From positions 191,711 through 255,710 of the forward strand of contig JBCDKM010000005.1 of the NCBI GenBank assembly GCA_038746605.1: a stretch of 64,000 bases of DNA, written 5' to 3'. The position numbers and the translations under genes are program-made. Position 1 is the stretch's first letter. The number at the start of each line of letters is the position of its first letter. Shown here piece by piece: positions 25,544-33,521 of this stretch. The stretch comes from Rubricoccus sp038746605 (lineage in GTDB: Bacteria; Bacteroidota; Rhodothermia; Rhodothermales; Rubricoccaceae). Under the pieces are notes generated by a model. It saw only the letters and a list, made by a program, of their open reading frames with translations, was not told the origin of the DNA and did no database searches.

Positions 25544-26995
25544 TTGAGGAACAGATTAGAAGAGCATGGAATTAAATGTATTATAGATATCGATCATGGC
25601 TTGCCTTCGAATGGTTGGCTCGGATGGATGGAAGATTGGATTGGAAAATCAGACTATGTATTAGTAGTTTTTTCTTCTGGTTACGGAGAACCCAATAGCC
25701 TGCCTGGCGTCGCGGGAAAGGGGAAGGGGTCGATATTTGAATATAGGCTAATACGTCAGCATATTTATGACAATAACGGAGAGAACAATAAATTTATACC
25801 AGTTATTCTTAGTGAGTCAGACATAGAATATGTGAAGATATACATGAAAGGATATACAATATTTAATGTTGGTATAGAGTCCCAGCTGTCAGCCCTGATC
25901 AGACTGCTGAAGTTTGGTCCATCCAGCTCAATTGGTGGAATTGGGGATCTTACTTTGGGTAGGGCAGATTCATTCGTCTCAAAGGGTTATTCCGAAAAAG
26001 TGATCCCGCTGAAGACGAAGGGTGATATCGCTGGTACGGTAGCTAGTCTTGTGGACAAGAATAGTTCTTTGTACCGAGCCGATCATGCCGACTATGGGGA
26101 TATATACGAGCTTAATAGCTCTTTTTTTGTCAGAGTAATTGGAGAGTTTATGGATAGATTCAAAGAAATAGATGGGCTGAGGCACATGCACATATCGAAG
26201 GTTTTTGAGCAGATCGTAATAAGTCCCAAGATCAATGACTTTGATATCACATGCCTGAGAGCTGTGCGGGATTCGTCAAAGTTTACGAGTTCGGATCGTT
26301 CGTTATTAGTTGGCGCGCTAAGTCTCAGTTCGATTGCCAATTCAGGAGATGGGAGAATTGGATTGTTATTAGACTTTCTTGGCGATTTCGAAGAAGACGT
26401 TTGGCAACGTGCGCTTGTAGGTCTCGTACTTTCCCTGCAGAGCGAAGATAGGATCGCCCGTCTGTCTCAAAAGGAGGCAAGGAGAATTGAAGTGTTGAGA
26501 AGCTACCCTCAGATTTATCAGCATGTACTTTATATTTCATATATATTGACTAATAGGCGGTATAATATTTCGAATACACTTGACTCGATCCCGAGGCGGC
26601 TAATCGAGTTTTTTTTCAATGACATATCTGCGTCCACTGGATATATCTTTAATGATAATGACTATGAAGATATTTTGGACTATATGGCTGAGAATGAGTT
26701 AAATCCAGCAGGCTTAGACTTTGGTATTTCTGGATTCTTTAGCAGGATGAGCTCTTGGTTTTTGGACTTTAGTAGTGATTCCGGAATTGTACGCGGCTTA
26801 GTTTCGGATCGTCCAAACGACAAAGTTCTGCGACGCCTGGTTGAGGGTCTGGCGTCAAACCAGGCTATTGAGAACATAGATAAACATTTAATGCTTCTTA
26901 ACTATAGCGATCTAGATTTGTCTGACATAGAGTATATAGAAACGTTTGACTATGATTACTATAAAAAAAGGCGTCCTTGGTTGGATATCAAATAG
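25544..26995 (+). CDS. SEFIR/TIR-domain protein with helical C-terminus (accessory island gene 1)
   Basis: The N-terminal ~125 residues match a SEFIR/TIR domain: RLEEHGIKCIIDID, WLGWMEDWIGKSDYVLVVFSSGY, then GSIFEYRLIRQHIYDNN and NNKFIPVIL. The first strand of the domain (TFISYSSADAQHAAGVRGL) is encoded in frame upstream of the TTG used here, from 25481 on. No ATG/GTG/TTG precedes it before the in-frame TAA at 25478, so the start is unresolved (truncation, unusual start or frame error). Residues ~150-480 are helical and solenoid-like with no family I recognise. DNA is about 40% GC with many AGA, ATA and TTA codons, unlike its surroundings. The stop overlaps the TPR frame at an A7 run (26963-26969). 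SEFIR/TIR proteins in bacteria are typically immune or conflict effectors; NADase activity is not demonstrable here. Confidence 0.7.
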   Translation: MRNRLEEHGIKCIIDIDHGLPSNGWLGWMEDWIGKSDYVLVVFSSGYGEPNSLPGVAGKGKGSIFEYRLIRQHIYDNNGENNKFIPVILSESDIEYVKIYMKGYTIFNVGIESQLSALIRLLKFGPSSSIGGIGDLTLGRADSFVSKGYSEKVIPLKTKGDIAGTVASLVDKNSSLYRADHADYGDIYELNSSFFVRVIGEFMDRFKEIDGLRHMHISKVFEQIVISPKINDFDITCLRAVRDSSKFTSSDRSLLVGALSLSSIANSGDGRIGLLLDFLGDFEEDVWQRALVGLVLSLQSEDRIARLSQKEARRIEVLRSYPQIYQHVLYISYILTNRRYNISNTLDSIPRRLIEFFFNDISASTGYIFNDNDYEDILDYMAENELNPAGLDFGISGFFSRMSSWFLDFSSDSGIVRGLVSDRPNDKVLRRLVEGLASNQAIENIDKHLMLLNYSDLDLSDIEYIETFDYDYYKKRRPWLDIK

Positions 26996-27003
26996 ATGAT
27001 ACC

Positions 27004-27702
27004 ATGGTATACTATACCAAGATAATTAGAGAAATGTATAGATTTTATGGCCTATTCGGGGGTGTAAATCAGTCAAGCGCCGACTTTGAGAAATCTGTCA
27101 GTCTTGGCGCTGGTGTCTCGGCGATTGTTGGTAGAAAAGCTGCTAAGAGGCTGAAGGCCGATCAGCTCTATATGGACGGTGTTCATTACGAGGCAGCTCG
27201 TAGCTACTACGAAATAATTGCCGGTGGGTCAGCAGACGAAGAGATTGTTGTGAAGTTGGGCGACTGTTTGTGGGCAGCAAGCATGTCTCTTGAGGCGGCA
27301 GAAGTCTATGCGAGTGTTGAAGACTTGTTTGGTCTTGATGTGGAAAAGATCCAGAGAATTGTTATTGGATACTTGAGGGCAGGTAAAGCTGTAGAGTCTA
27401 TAGGTGTTCTGAAGGGAATTTTGAGTAGGCTTGTCGATTTGGAAATAGATGACATGTGGGTCTACTACTATCTTGGCTTGGCATACGAGCAGGCAGAAGA
27501 ATGGAGCGAGTGCGTGAGGTACATGAGTGTATGTATTGAAAATGGTGAAGACGACGTTGGTGCGTGTGCCTCAGTGGCTTATGCTCTTCAAAGGTTAGGC
27601 AACCACGATACTGCCGCTCACCTGCTCGAAGAGTGTCTAAGGATAGAGCCAGAATACAGGTATGCATTTACGGTTCTAAAAAAAAGATATAAATATGTAT
27701 AA
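27004..27702 (+). CDS. TPR-repeat protein (accessory island gene 2)
   Basis: 232 residues, mostly tetratricopeptide-like helical pairs: LYMDGVHYEAARSYYEIIAGG, KLGDCLWAASMSLEAAEVYASV, YYLGLAYEQAEEWSECVRYMSVCIE, VAYALQRLGNHDTAAHLLEECLRIEPEY. Such repeats mediate protein-protein contacts or sense ligands. The ATG at 27004 lies 8 nt after the SEFIR stop, but the frame is open back to 26965, inside the A7 run. A -1 shift there would join it to the SEFIR protein (reading YYKKKASLVGYQIDD across the joint). It may therefore be the C-terminal half of one larger protein. It overlaps the next gene by 8 nt. AT-rich like gene 1. Confidence 0.7.
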   Translation: MVYYTKIIREMYRFYGLFGGVNQSSADFEKSVSLGAGVSAIVGRKAAKRLKADQLYMDGVHYEAARSYYEIIAGGSADEEIVVKLGDCLWAASMSLEAAEVYASVEDLFGLDVEKIQRIVIGYLRAGKAVESIGVLKGILSRLVDLEIDDMWVYYYLGLAYEQAEEWSECVRYMSVCIENGEDDVGACASVAYALQRLGNHDTAAHLLEECLRIEPEYRYAFTVLKKRYKYV

Positions 27703-28081
27703 CAAAATAAAACACCTTGAGATGCTCCAGGCGATCATTTCTAGGATGTCGTCAAATTCGCTTGATGTAAAAGGCTGGTCTGTCACTGTCTCTATGTCGC
27801 TTTTGGTTTTAGTATTGGCGAATGATATAAAGGGAGGTATTGTGGTAACTATAACAATATTAATATTATTTTGGCTTGTCGATTCTTACTATCTTGCTGT
27901 TGAGCGTGCCTTTAGGGAGCTATTTCAATTAGTTATTGACGGCAAGGTGGGGGAATATCGTTTTGCCCCTGGCAGAATCCAGGTATTATTTGTGCTAAGG
28001 GCGGCTGCATCCATTCCTAGTATTGTTTTATATTTAGGTGGTATTTTTGTATGTGTTGTCGCTGGCTTGATGCAAAAGTAG
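27695..28081 (+). CDS. small three-TM membrane protein (accessory island gene 3)
   Basis: 128 residues with an N-terminal amphipathic stretch (HLEMLQAIISRMSSNSLDVKGWSV), two close TM segments (about 28-67) ending in LFWLVDSYYLAVERAFRELF, and a third TM near the C-terminus (SIPSIVLYLGGIFVCVVAGL). From memory the H-L-E-x-[IL]-Q...RM..NS...KGWSV and D-x-Y-[YF]-L...ER.FR.L pattern recurs in small uncharacterised bacterial membrane proteins; I cannot name the family. Its ATG overlaps the TPR stop by 8 nt, so the genes are translationally coupled. By analogy with conflict systems it could be a membrane-disrupting effector triggered by the SEFIR/TPR sensor; this is inference. Confidence 0.6.
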   Translation: MYNKIKHLEMLQAIISRMSSNSLDVKGWSVTVSMSLLVLVLANDIKGGIVVTITILILFWLVDSYYLAVERAFRELFQLVIDGKVGEYRFAPGRIQVLFVLRAAASIPSIVLYLGGIFVCVVAGLMQK

Positions 28082-28199
28082 TCCTTATATTATGGTAGAT
28101 CGGTCGGGTTGGTTTTATTCCATCTGGTGTAGTATTCGGTGCCCGTCTCTTTTGTTCAATCAGGTTGGATCCCCGGGCGGCGGCGCTCGTTTTTATGGC

Positions 28200-28931
28200 A
28201 TGCGCCGATCTACTTGCGCGCCTCTCGCGGCGCTTTTTGTCCTCGCCTCGCTGGCGTCTTCTCTCGCCGAGGCCCAGTCGTCCGACAGCCTCCGAGTCTC
28301 TGCCGAGGCGGACCAGGCGACCCTCCCTCCCGAGACGGCAGGGATCGACGTTCGCCTCCTCCGCAGCATCTACGAGGTGGACGAGGGCGCTTTCCCGATT
28401 ATGATGACGGTCGCGAACGAGAGCTCGTACCCGGTCTATTTCACAGCGGCGCCCCTGCTCCTCGGCGGTACGCTGCTCACGGATGCCGACACCCGCCCGG
28501 CGATCCGCCTCGCGATCTCTCAGGCCGCGACCGTCGGCGCGACGTTCATCTCGAAGCGCCTGGTGAACCGCCCCCGGCCCTACGTGGCGGTGGAAGGCAT
28601 CGAGGCGCGCGACCGGCAGCATCAGGGCGACCGGATTCTCGACCCGTACTCGTTCCCGTCGGGGCACACCTCGTCTGCGTTCGCCATCGCGACGTCACTC
28701 AGCGCCTCGTACCCGGAGTGGTACGTCATCGTGCCGAGCATGGCGTGGGCCTCGGCCGTGGGCGTCTCGCGCGCGTGGCTGGGCGTCCATTATCCGTCCG
28801 ACATCCTCGTCGGTGCGGGCCTCGGGGCGGGCACCGCGCTCCTCGTGCATCTGCTAGTCCCCGACGACGAGGACGAGATCAACCTGGAGGGCGTATCCGC
28901 GCCCATCGTCACGGTTCGTTTTCCGCTCTAA
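28200..28931 (+). CDS. PAP2-superfamily phosphatase, secreted/periplasmic
   Basis: Signal peptide (MRRSTCAPLAALFVLASLASSLAEAQ) and the three PAP2 motifs: KRLVNRPRPY, PSGHTSSAF (catalytic His) and SRAWLGVHYPSD. Two or three hydrophobic helices lie between the motifs. It likely dephosphorylates lipid phosphates such as phosphatidic acid or undecaprenyl pyrophosphate in the envelope. The frame is open from 28092, but the first 36 codons continue the AT-rich island DNA; the ATG at 28200 starts a proper signal peptide and marks the return to high GC. The island boundary therefore lies between 28081 and about 28160. Confidence 0.88.
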   Translation: MRRSTCAPLAALFVLASLASSLAEAQSSDSLRVSAEADQATLPPETAGIDVRLLRSIYEVDEGAFPIMMTVANESSYPVYFTAAPLLLGGTLLTDADTRPAIRLAISQAATVGATFISKRLVNRPRPYVAVEGIEARDRQHQGDRILDPYSFPSGHTSSAFAIATSLSASYPEWYVIVPSMAWASAVGVSRAWLGVHYPSDILVGAGLGAGTALLVHLLVPDDEDEINLEGVSAPIVTVRFPL

Positions 28932-28945
28932 CCCTCTGTTTCACC

Positions 28946-29332
28946 ATGACACCACGCGAACGATACAGCAGCGGCGCTCCCTGGGAGCCCATCGTCGGGT
29001 ACTCCCGCGCCATCAAGGTCGGCGACCGCATCCTCGTGGCGGGCACGACGGCCGTGGACGACGAGGGCGCCGTCGTGGGGAAGAACGCCTACGAGCAGGC
29101 CATCTTCGTTTTCGAGAAGTGCATCCGCGCGATTGAGGCGCTGGGCGGGACGGTGGACCACATCGTGCAGACGCGGATCTACGTCGTGGACATCGGCAAC
29201 ACGGCGCACGACGTGGCGCGCGCGCATCAGCACTGCCTCGCGGACACGATGCCGGTCTCGACGATGGTGGGGGTGAACGCGCTGGTCGATCCGCAGTTGA
29301 TCGTCGAAGTCGAGATGGAGGCGGTGCTGTAG
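28946..29332 (+). CDS. RidA/YjgF-family protein
   Basis: 128 residues with the RidA pattern: YSRAIKVGDRILVAGTTAVD, YEQAIFVFEKCIRAIEALGG, VVDIGNTAHDVARAH, and VSTMVGVNALVDPQLIVEVEMEA. The conserved Arg that binds the carboxylate of imine intermediates is replaced or shifted (the usual C-terminal R-x-x-[VI]-x-V is MVGVNAL...), so it probably belongs to an Rid subgroup other than RidA proper. Predicted enamine/imine deaminase-like or ligand-binding role. The ATG at 28946 follows the PAP2 stop by 14 nt. Confidence 0.85.
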   Translation: MTPRERYSSGAPWEPIVGYSRAIKVGDRILVAGTTAVDDEGAVVGKNAYEQAIFVFEKCIRAIEALGGTVDHIVQTRIYVVDIGNTAHDVARAHQHCLADTMPVSTMVGVNALVDPQLIVEVEMEAVL

Positions 29333-29338
29333 GGGTCT

Positions 29339-29358
29339 CCGCCTCGGGATCGAGGCGG
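29339..29358. repeat. palindromic CCGAGGCGG pair, one mismatch
   Basis: Left arm 29339-29347, right arm TCGAGGCGG 29350-29358; begins 7 nt after the RidA-family stop codon. Confidence 0.8.
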
Positions 29359-29400
29359 GGGGAGCCGGGTATCATCCCGCCTTGTCTTCCGGTCCCGCCC

Positions 29401-29835
29401 ATGGCGCTCCTCCACACGCTCACCATCGCGCTCCACGTCCTGTTCGCTGCCGCCTGGTTCGGGATGGCGCTCGCCCTTCCGGCTCTTGGCCGCGCCGCGC
29501 TGGCGGGCTCGGCGCCCGGGAGCGAGAAGCTGCTCACGGCGATGAACGGCTCGGCGGTGCTGTTCTACGTGTTCGCGTTCTCGAACTGGGTGCTCGGGAT
29601 GCAGATCGGCTTCGAGCTGCAGTACAACGCGTGGCCGTACCACACGTCGATGACGCTCGGGCTGACTCTGGTGGGCGTGCAACTGTTCCTGATCCGGCCC
29701 TCGTGGAAAAAGCTGGTGTCCGGCGGTGGGGAGCCCGCGAAGAAGCGCCTCGCGATGGGTGTGGGCATCGGCCACACGGTGTGGCTGCTGCTGTTCGTGC
29801 TCATGTACCTCGGGCGCGGCGTGGTGGGGGCGTAG
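29401..29835 (+). CDS. four-TM membrane protein
   Basis: 144 residues with four hydrophobic helices (about 5-30, 48-70, 80-96, 118-140). Scattered conserved-looking histidines occur at helix ends (ALHVLFAAAWFG, YHTSMTLG, GHTVWLLL), as in small CopD-like or haem-binding membrane families. Function not known. Start ATG at 29401; the longer frame from 29382 is out of frame with this product. Convergent with the large gene at 29863. Confidence 0.55.
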   Translation: MALLHTLTIALHVLFAAAWFGMALALPALGRAALAGSAPGSEKLLTAMNGSAVLFYVFAFSNWVLGMQIGFELQYNAWPYHTSMTLGLTLVGVQLFLIRPSWKKLVSGGGEPAKKRLAMGVGIGHTVWLLLFVLMYLGRGVVGA

Positions 29836-29840
29836 CTACC

Positions 29841-29860
29841 TCCGCTCGGCACCGAGGCGG
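29841..29860. repeat. palindromic CCGAGGCGG pair, imperfect left arm
   Basis: Right arm CCGAGGCGG 29852-29860; the left arm lacks one base pair match. Between convergent stop codons at 29835 and 29863. Confidence 0.75.
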
Positions 29861-29862
29861 GC

Positions 29863-32800
29863 CTACTCGACGCGGTCCTGCAAGCGGTCGAAGTAGCGCT
29901 TGATGAGGTCCTGGTAATCGGCCGAGTACCCGCTCTCCAGCGCACGGATCAGGTCGGCGCGGACGCGGTCGGCGGGGCGGTCGGGAGCGCGGCGCTCACC
30001 TCGCGGGCCCGGCGGCGTGTCGCTAGCAGTCTCGCCCTCTCGCTTCTCCTCGCGGCCCTGCTCGTTAGCGGAGCGCTCCGCCTCCAGCAGCTTCTGGAGG
30101 ATGTTCTGCTGACGCGGCAGCGTCTGCGGGTCGGACCGGCCCCGGCGGAGCTCGCGCGCGGCCTCGCCCATCTGCTCTTCGATGCGACGAAGCGCGCTCC
30201 GCTGCTGCTCGCTGAGGCCGCCCTCACCTCCTTCGCCGCCGCCCTGCCGCATCATCTGGTTCAGCTGGCGTCGGATCGCCTCCTGCTGCTCTGCCAACTG
30301 ACGCATCCGTTGCTGCTCACTGCGCGAGAGGCGCTGCCCGGCCGTCTCGTTGAGCATCTGCTGGATCTGTTGGTTCAACTGCTGCTGCTGCTGACCCATC
30401 TGCTGCATCTGCTGCGGCATGCCCTGCCCGGATCCGCCCGCTGACTGCTGCTGTTGCTGCTGCTGTTGGAGCACGTCGGCGAGGAGGACCGCGAGTTCGT
30501 TGAGGTGGGTCATCGCCGAGCGCTGCCGTGCGGCGGCGGGGCCGGAGCGCTGCTCCGCGAGTTCCTCGACGGCGCCACTCATGTCACGCCGAGCGTCCTC
30601 GGCCGCCTCGGCGACCTTGCGGCCCAACTGGGGGACCGTCCGCGAGATGGATCGCAGCGAGTCCGCGACGTGCTGGAGACCCGTGCGCAGTTCGGACTGG
30701 CGCCGCGCGAGGGGACGGAGGGCAGGGCTTCGGGAGGCCGTCCCGGAGGTGCGCTCCGCGAGGCGCTCCTGCTCGGTGGAGAGGGTGAGCACGTCTTCCA
30801 ATGCAGCGCGAAGGCGAGCCGTGTCGATCTGCTGCTGCTGGCCCTGCATCTGCTGGCTGGCCTCGCGCATCTGCTGGGCCATCCGCCGGAGGCGGCGCTG
30901 CATCTCCTGCTGGCCCTGTTGGGCTTCCTGGTCCTGCCGCTCGCGGATCTGCTGGGCGTTTTGCTGCATCTGCTGCCGCATCCCGCCCTGCTGCTGCATC
31001 TGGTCCTGCGCCTGGTTCATCTGCTGTTGAGCCTCGCGAGGCGTCTGCATGTCGCGCATCTGCTCACGGATCTCGTCCATCTGGCGCTGGAGCTCGGCAG
31101 CATCCTCAGCGGCGCGCTCCTGCTCCTGGGCGACCTCCTCGCGAGACGGCGAATCCCCACTCGGCTGCTCGCCCTGGGGTTGCTCCCCGTCCTGTTGTTC
31201 ACCGGACGGGCTCTCACTGGGCTCCCCATCCTGCGGCTCGCCTTCGTTCTGCTCGCTGAGGGCTTCGGTTTGCTCTTGGATCTCCGCCTCGCGCTCCGCG
31301 AGATCCTCCGCCAATGCAGCGGCTTCCTCCATATCGACGGCTGTTTCGAGGCGCTCCAGCAACTCCATCGCGCGCTCCAGGCGCTCGCGGAACTGTTCCT
31401 CGTTGAACTCGGCTTGCTCCACCTGCTCCATCATCTGGCGCATGTCGAGTTGCTCCATGGCTTCCTGGAGTCGGCGCAGAGCCTCGCGAAGCTCGGGCGA
31501 GTCGAGCTCCTGCATGACCTGTTGCATTTGCTCCATCTGCCGCATGGTCTCCTCGTCCATGAGGCCGGACTGCTGCATGTCCTCTGCGAGCTGCTGCATG
31601 CGCTCCTGAAGTTGCTCGGACTGGCGACCGAGGTCGTCCTGTCGGCGGCGGAGCTCTTCTAGCTGGCGGCGCGATTCGTAGTCGGGCTCGGGATCGCGGC
31701 GGAGTTCCTGGCGGAACTGCTCGAAACGCTCAGCGGCGTCTTCGGCGTCCTCGCGGAGATCCCCGAGGGCCTCACGCGTGGAGTCGCGCTGGGCTTCGGC
31801 CTGCTCGATGCGCTGCGCGAGGGAGGGGAAGCGGAGTGTCACGACGGCTGTACGGGCGCGTTGCCGTTGCGGGCCGTTGTCTACTACCTCGCCGAAGAGT
31901 TCGACGGCGTCGCCGGGCGCCAGGCCGGGTGGCTGGAAGCGAACCGCCACGTCCTGTCCGAGGGGGCGCGAGCGGACCGGGAGGCGCGCGCGACGGAGCG
32001 GCCCCTGCGTCTCGCCCCGGATCACGCGGTAGATGAGAGAGCCCCCCGCGAAGCCGAAGTCGTCCGTGACGCGGAACTCCAGGCGGCGGGGCTCGCGGCT
32101 GAGCGGACCCGAGGCTCCATCCACGAGGGCGATCTGCGGCGGGGCATCGCCGAGGACGCCGAGGGTGTACTGCGCGGGGTCGGTGTTGGCTACGCCCGCC
32201 TCGGTCTCGAGGTGGAGGGAGTAGGTGCCACCGCGACGGAGCACGAAGCGGGCCGTCGCGCCCTCCGCGCCGATGGTCAGAGGCACGCGTGTGGTCGTGC
32301 TGTCGTCCCAACGGATGCGGACTTCACCGCGAGCCGTCGGCTCCCCCGCGAGACCGACGCCGAGGCGGACCGTGGAGCCCGCGAGGCCGGTCACGTCGCC
32401 CACGCCTTCGGGGAGGGCTCGCGACTCGCGCCCGGCGTATCCCGGCGGGACGACGACCACGTTCAGGCCGCGCACCAGCGGACGCGCCACGACACGTGCC
32501 TCGTACCAGGGGCTCACCGCGCCCAACGCGCGAACGCGGTAGCGGACCGTCTGGCGGAGATCCTCCACCGTGTGGACCCACCGCGAGTCGTTCCCGATGC
32601 GGAGGCGCGTCTCGTCGGTGGCGCGCTCGCCCTCGCGCTGCACTTCGAGGGTGGCCTCAGCGGGCCAGTCGCGTCCAGACGGCCGCGCGATGACCTCCAG
32701 GCTCTGCCCACGCACGACTTCCACATCGCCGGGCTCGACGGCCAGCGTGAAGGGGGCAGGAGGGTAGAAGGCCTCGCCGGGCGAGAGAAGACGTTCCGCG

Positions 32801-33345
32801 GCAGCCTCGAAGGGGCCGGGGACGGCGACCAGCGCGAGAATGAACCCGAGCACCGGCACGAGCGCCCACGGCAGCGCGCGGCGGACTCGGCTCGCATCCT
32901 CTGCTTTCTCTACCGGCACATCGGCGACCTCGCGCGAGAGAGAGGCCGCGGCAGCGACCTGGAGGGGTTCGGCGCCTCGCGAGCGGCCCGATTGGAGGTC
33001 CAACAGTGCGAGGAGCCGGTCGCCCGCGCCCGCCTGGTGACGGTCGGCTCGATGCGCGACAGTCTCCGTGTCCATGCCCGGAAGCACGCCGAGGCCGCGA
33101 AGGACCGGTGGGAGCACGAACGTCCCGATCAGTCCGACGCCGAGCGCCGCGAGGGTCCAGAACAGTAGCGTCCGCAACCCGACGCCCAGCCAGAGCGCAC
33201 CCTCCACGGCCACGCCCAGCAGGAAGGCCAACCCGACGCCCGCCACGACGAACAGCACGCCCCGGATGGTCTCGGCGGCAGTCCAGCGGAACCTCGCGGC
33301 GCGAAGCCGCTGGCGCACATCAGAGCGGGGGGGAGGGGAAGACAT
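29863..33345 (-). CDS. DUF4175-like giant membrane-anchored coiled-coil protein
   Basis: Two TM helices near the N-terminus (about 28-85) and a third near residue 155 are followed by a ~350-residue beta-rich periplasmic-type region (200-520) and a long coiled-coil tail (520-1160) dominated by Gln, Met, Glu and Arg (QQMQQ, RQMMEQ, RMRQLAEQQ). This architecture matches DUF4175 proteins of Bacteroidota and related phyla (~1100 aa), whose function is unknown. The CTG/TTG-rich appearance of the plus strand over 30.2-31.6 kb is simply the complement of Gln codons. The gene is divergent from ftsE. Confidence 0.75.
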   Translation of the reverse strand: MSSPPPRSDVRQRLRAARFRWTAAETIRGVLFVVAGVGLAFLLGVAVEGALWLGVGLRTLLFWTLAALGVGLIGTFVLPPVLRGLGVLPGMDTETVAHRADRHQAGAGDRLLALLDLQSGRSRGAEPLQVAAAASLSREVADVPVEKAEDASRVRRALPWALVPVLGFILALVAVPGPFEAAAERLLSPGEAFYPPAPFTLAVEPGDVEVVRGQSLEVIARPSGRDWPAEATLEVQREGERATDETRLRIGNDSRWVHTVEDLRQTVRYRVRALGAVSPWYEARVVARPLVRGLNVVVVPPGYAGRESRALPEGVGDVTGLAGSTVRLGVGLAGEPTARGEVRIRWDDSTTTRVPLTIGAEGATARFVLRRGGTYSLHLETEAGVANTDPAQYTLGVLGDAPPQIALVDGASGPLSREPRRLEFRVTDDFGFAGGSLIYRVIRGETQGPLRRARLPVRSRPLGQDVAVRFQPPGLAPGDAVELFGEVVDNGPQRQRARTAVVTLRFPSLAQRIEQAEAQRDSTREALGDLREDAEDAAERFEQFRQELRRDPEPDYESRRQLEELRRRQDDLGRQSEQLQERMQQLAEDMQQSGLMDEETMRQMEQMQQVMQELDSPELREALRRLQEAMEQLDMRQMMEQVEQAEFNEEQFRERLERAMELLERLETAVDMEEAAALAEDLAEREAEIQEQTEALSEQNEGEPQDGEPSESPSGEQQDGEQPQGEQPSGDSPSREEVAQEQERAAEDAAELQRQMDEIREQMRDMQTPREAQQQMNQAQDQMQQQGGMRQQMQQNAQQIRERQDQEAQQGQQEMQRRLRRMAQQMREASQQMQGQQQQIDTARLRAALEDVLTLSTEQERLAERTSGTASRSPALRPLARRQSELRTGLQHVADSLRSISRTVPQLGRKVAEAAEDARRDMSGAVEELAEQRSGPAAARQRSAMTHLNELAVLLADVLQQQQQQQQSAGGSGQGMPQQMQQMGQQQQQLNQQIQQMLNETAGQRLSRSEQQRMRQLAEQQEAIRRQLNQMMRQGGGEGGEGGLSEQQRSALRRIEEQMGEAARELRRGRSDPQTLPRQQNILQKLLEAERSANEQGREEKREGETASDTPPGPRGERRAPDRPADRVRADLIRALESGYSADYQDLIKRYFDRLQDRVE

Positions 33346-33521
33346 CGTGCGCCGAAGCTAGTGTGCCGGTCAGGTCTCGCGTGGTCGTTTGACGCACGGA
33401 GGCCGCAGGGTATTGCGTACGGCTCCCGAGCGTTCCCGAACGGTTGCACCCGGCGATGCAGACCGACTCCCGATAACCGTTCCGACGCGAGTAGCTTGCT
33501 CTGTCCCTCTCGATCTGACCC

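Noticed and set aside
25315..28199. Attachment-site direct repeats flanking the island
   Set aside because: I looked for matching sequences near both edges and found no convincing pair; the mechanism of insertion stays open.
30200..31600. CTG/TTG-rich low-complexity stretch that looks like a trinucleotide repeat
   Set aside because: It is the complement of Gln/Met codons in the coiled coil of the minus-strand gene, with irregular units and no tandem periodicity.
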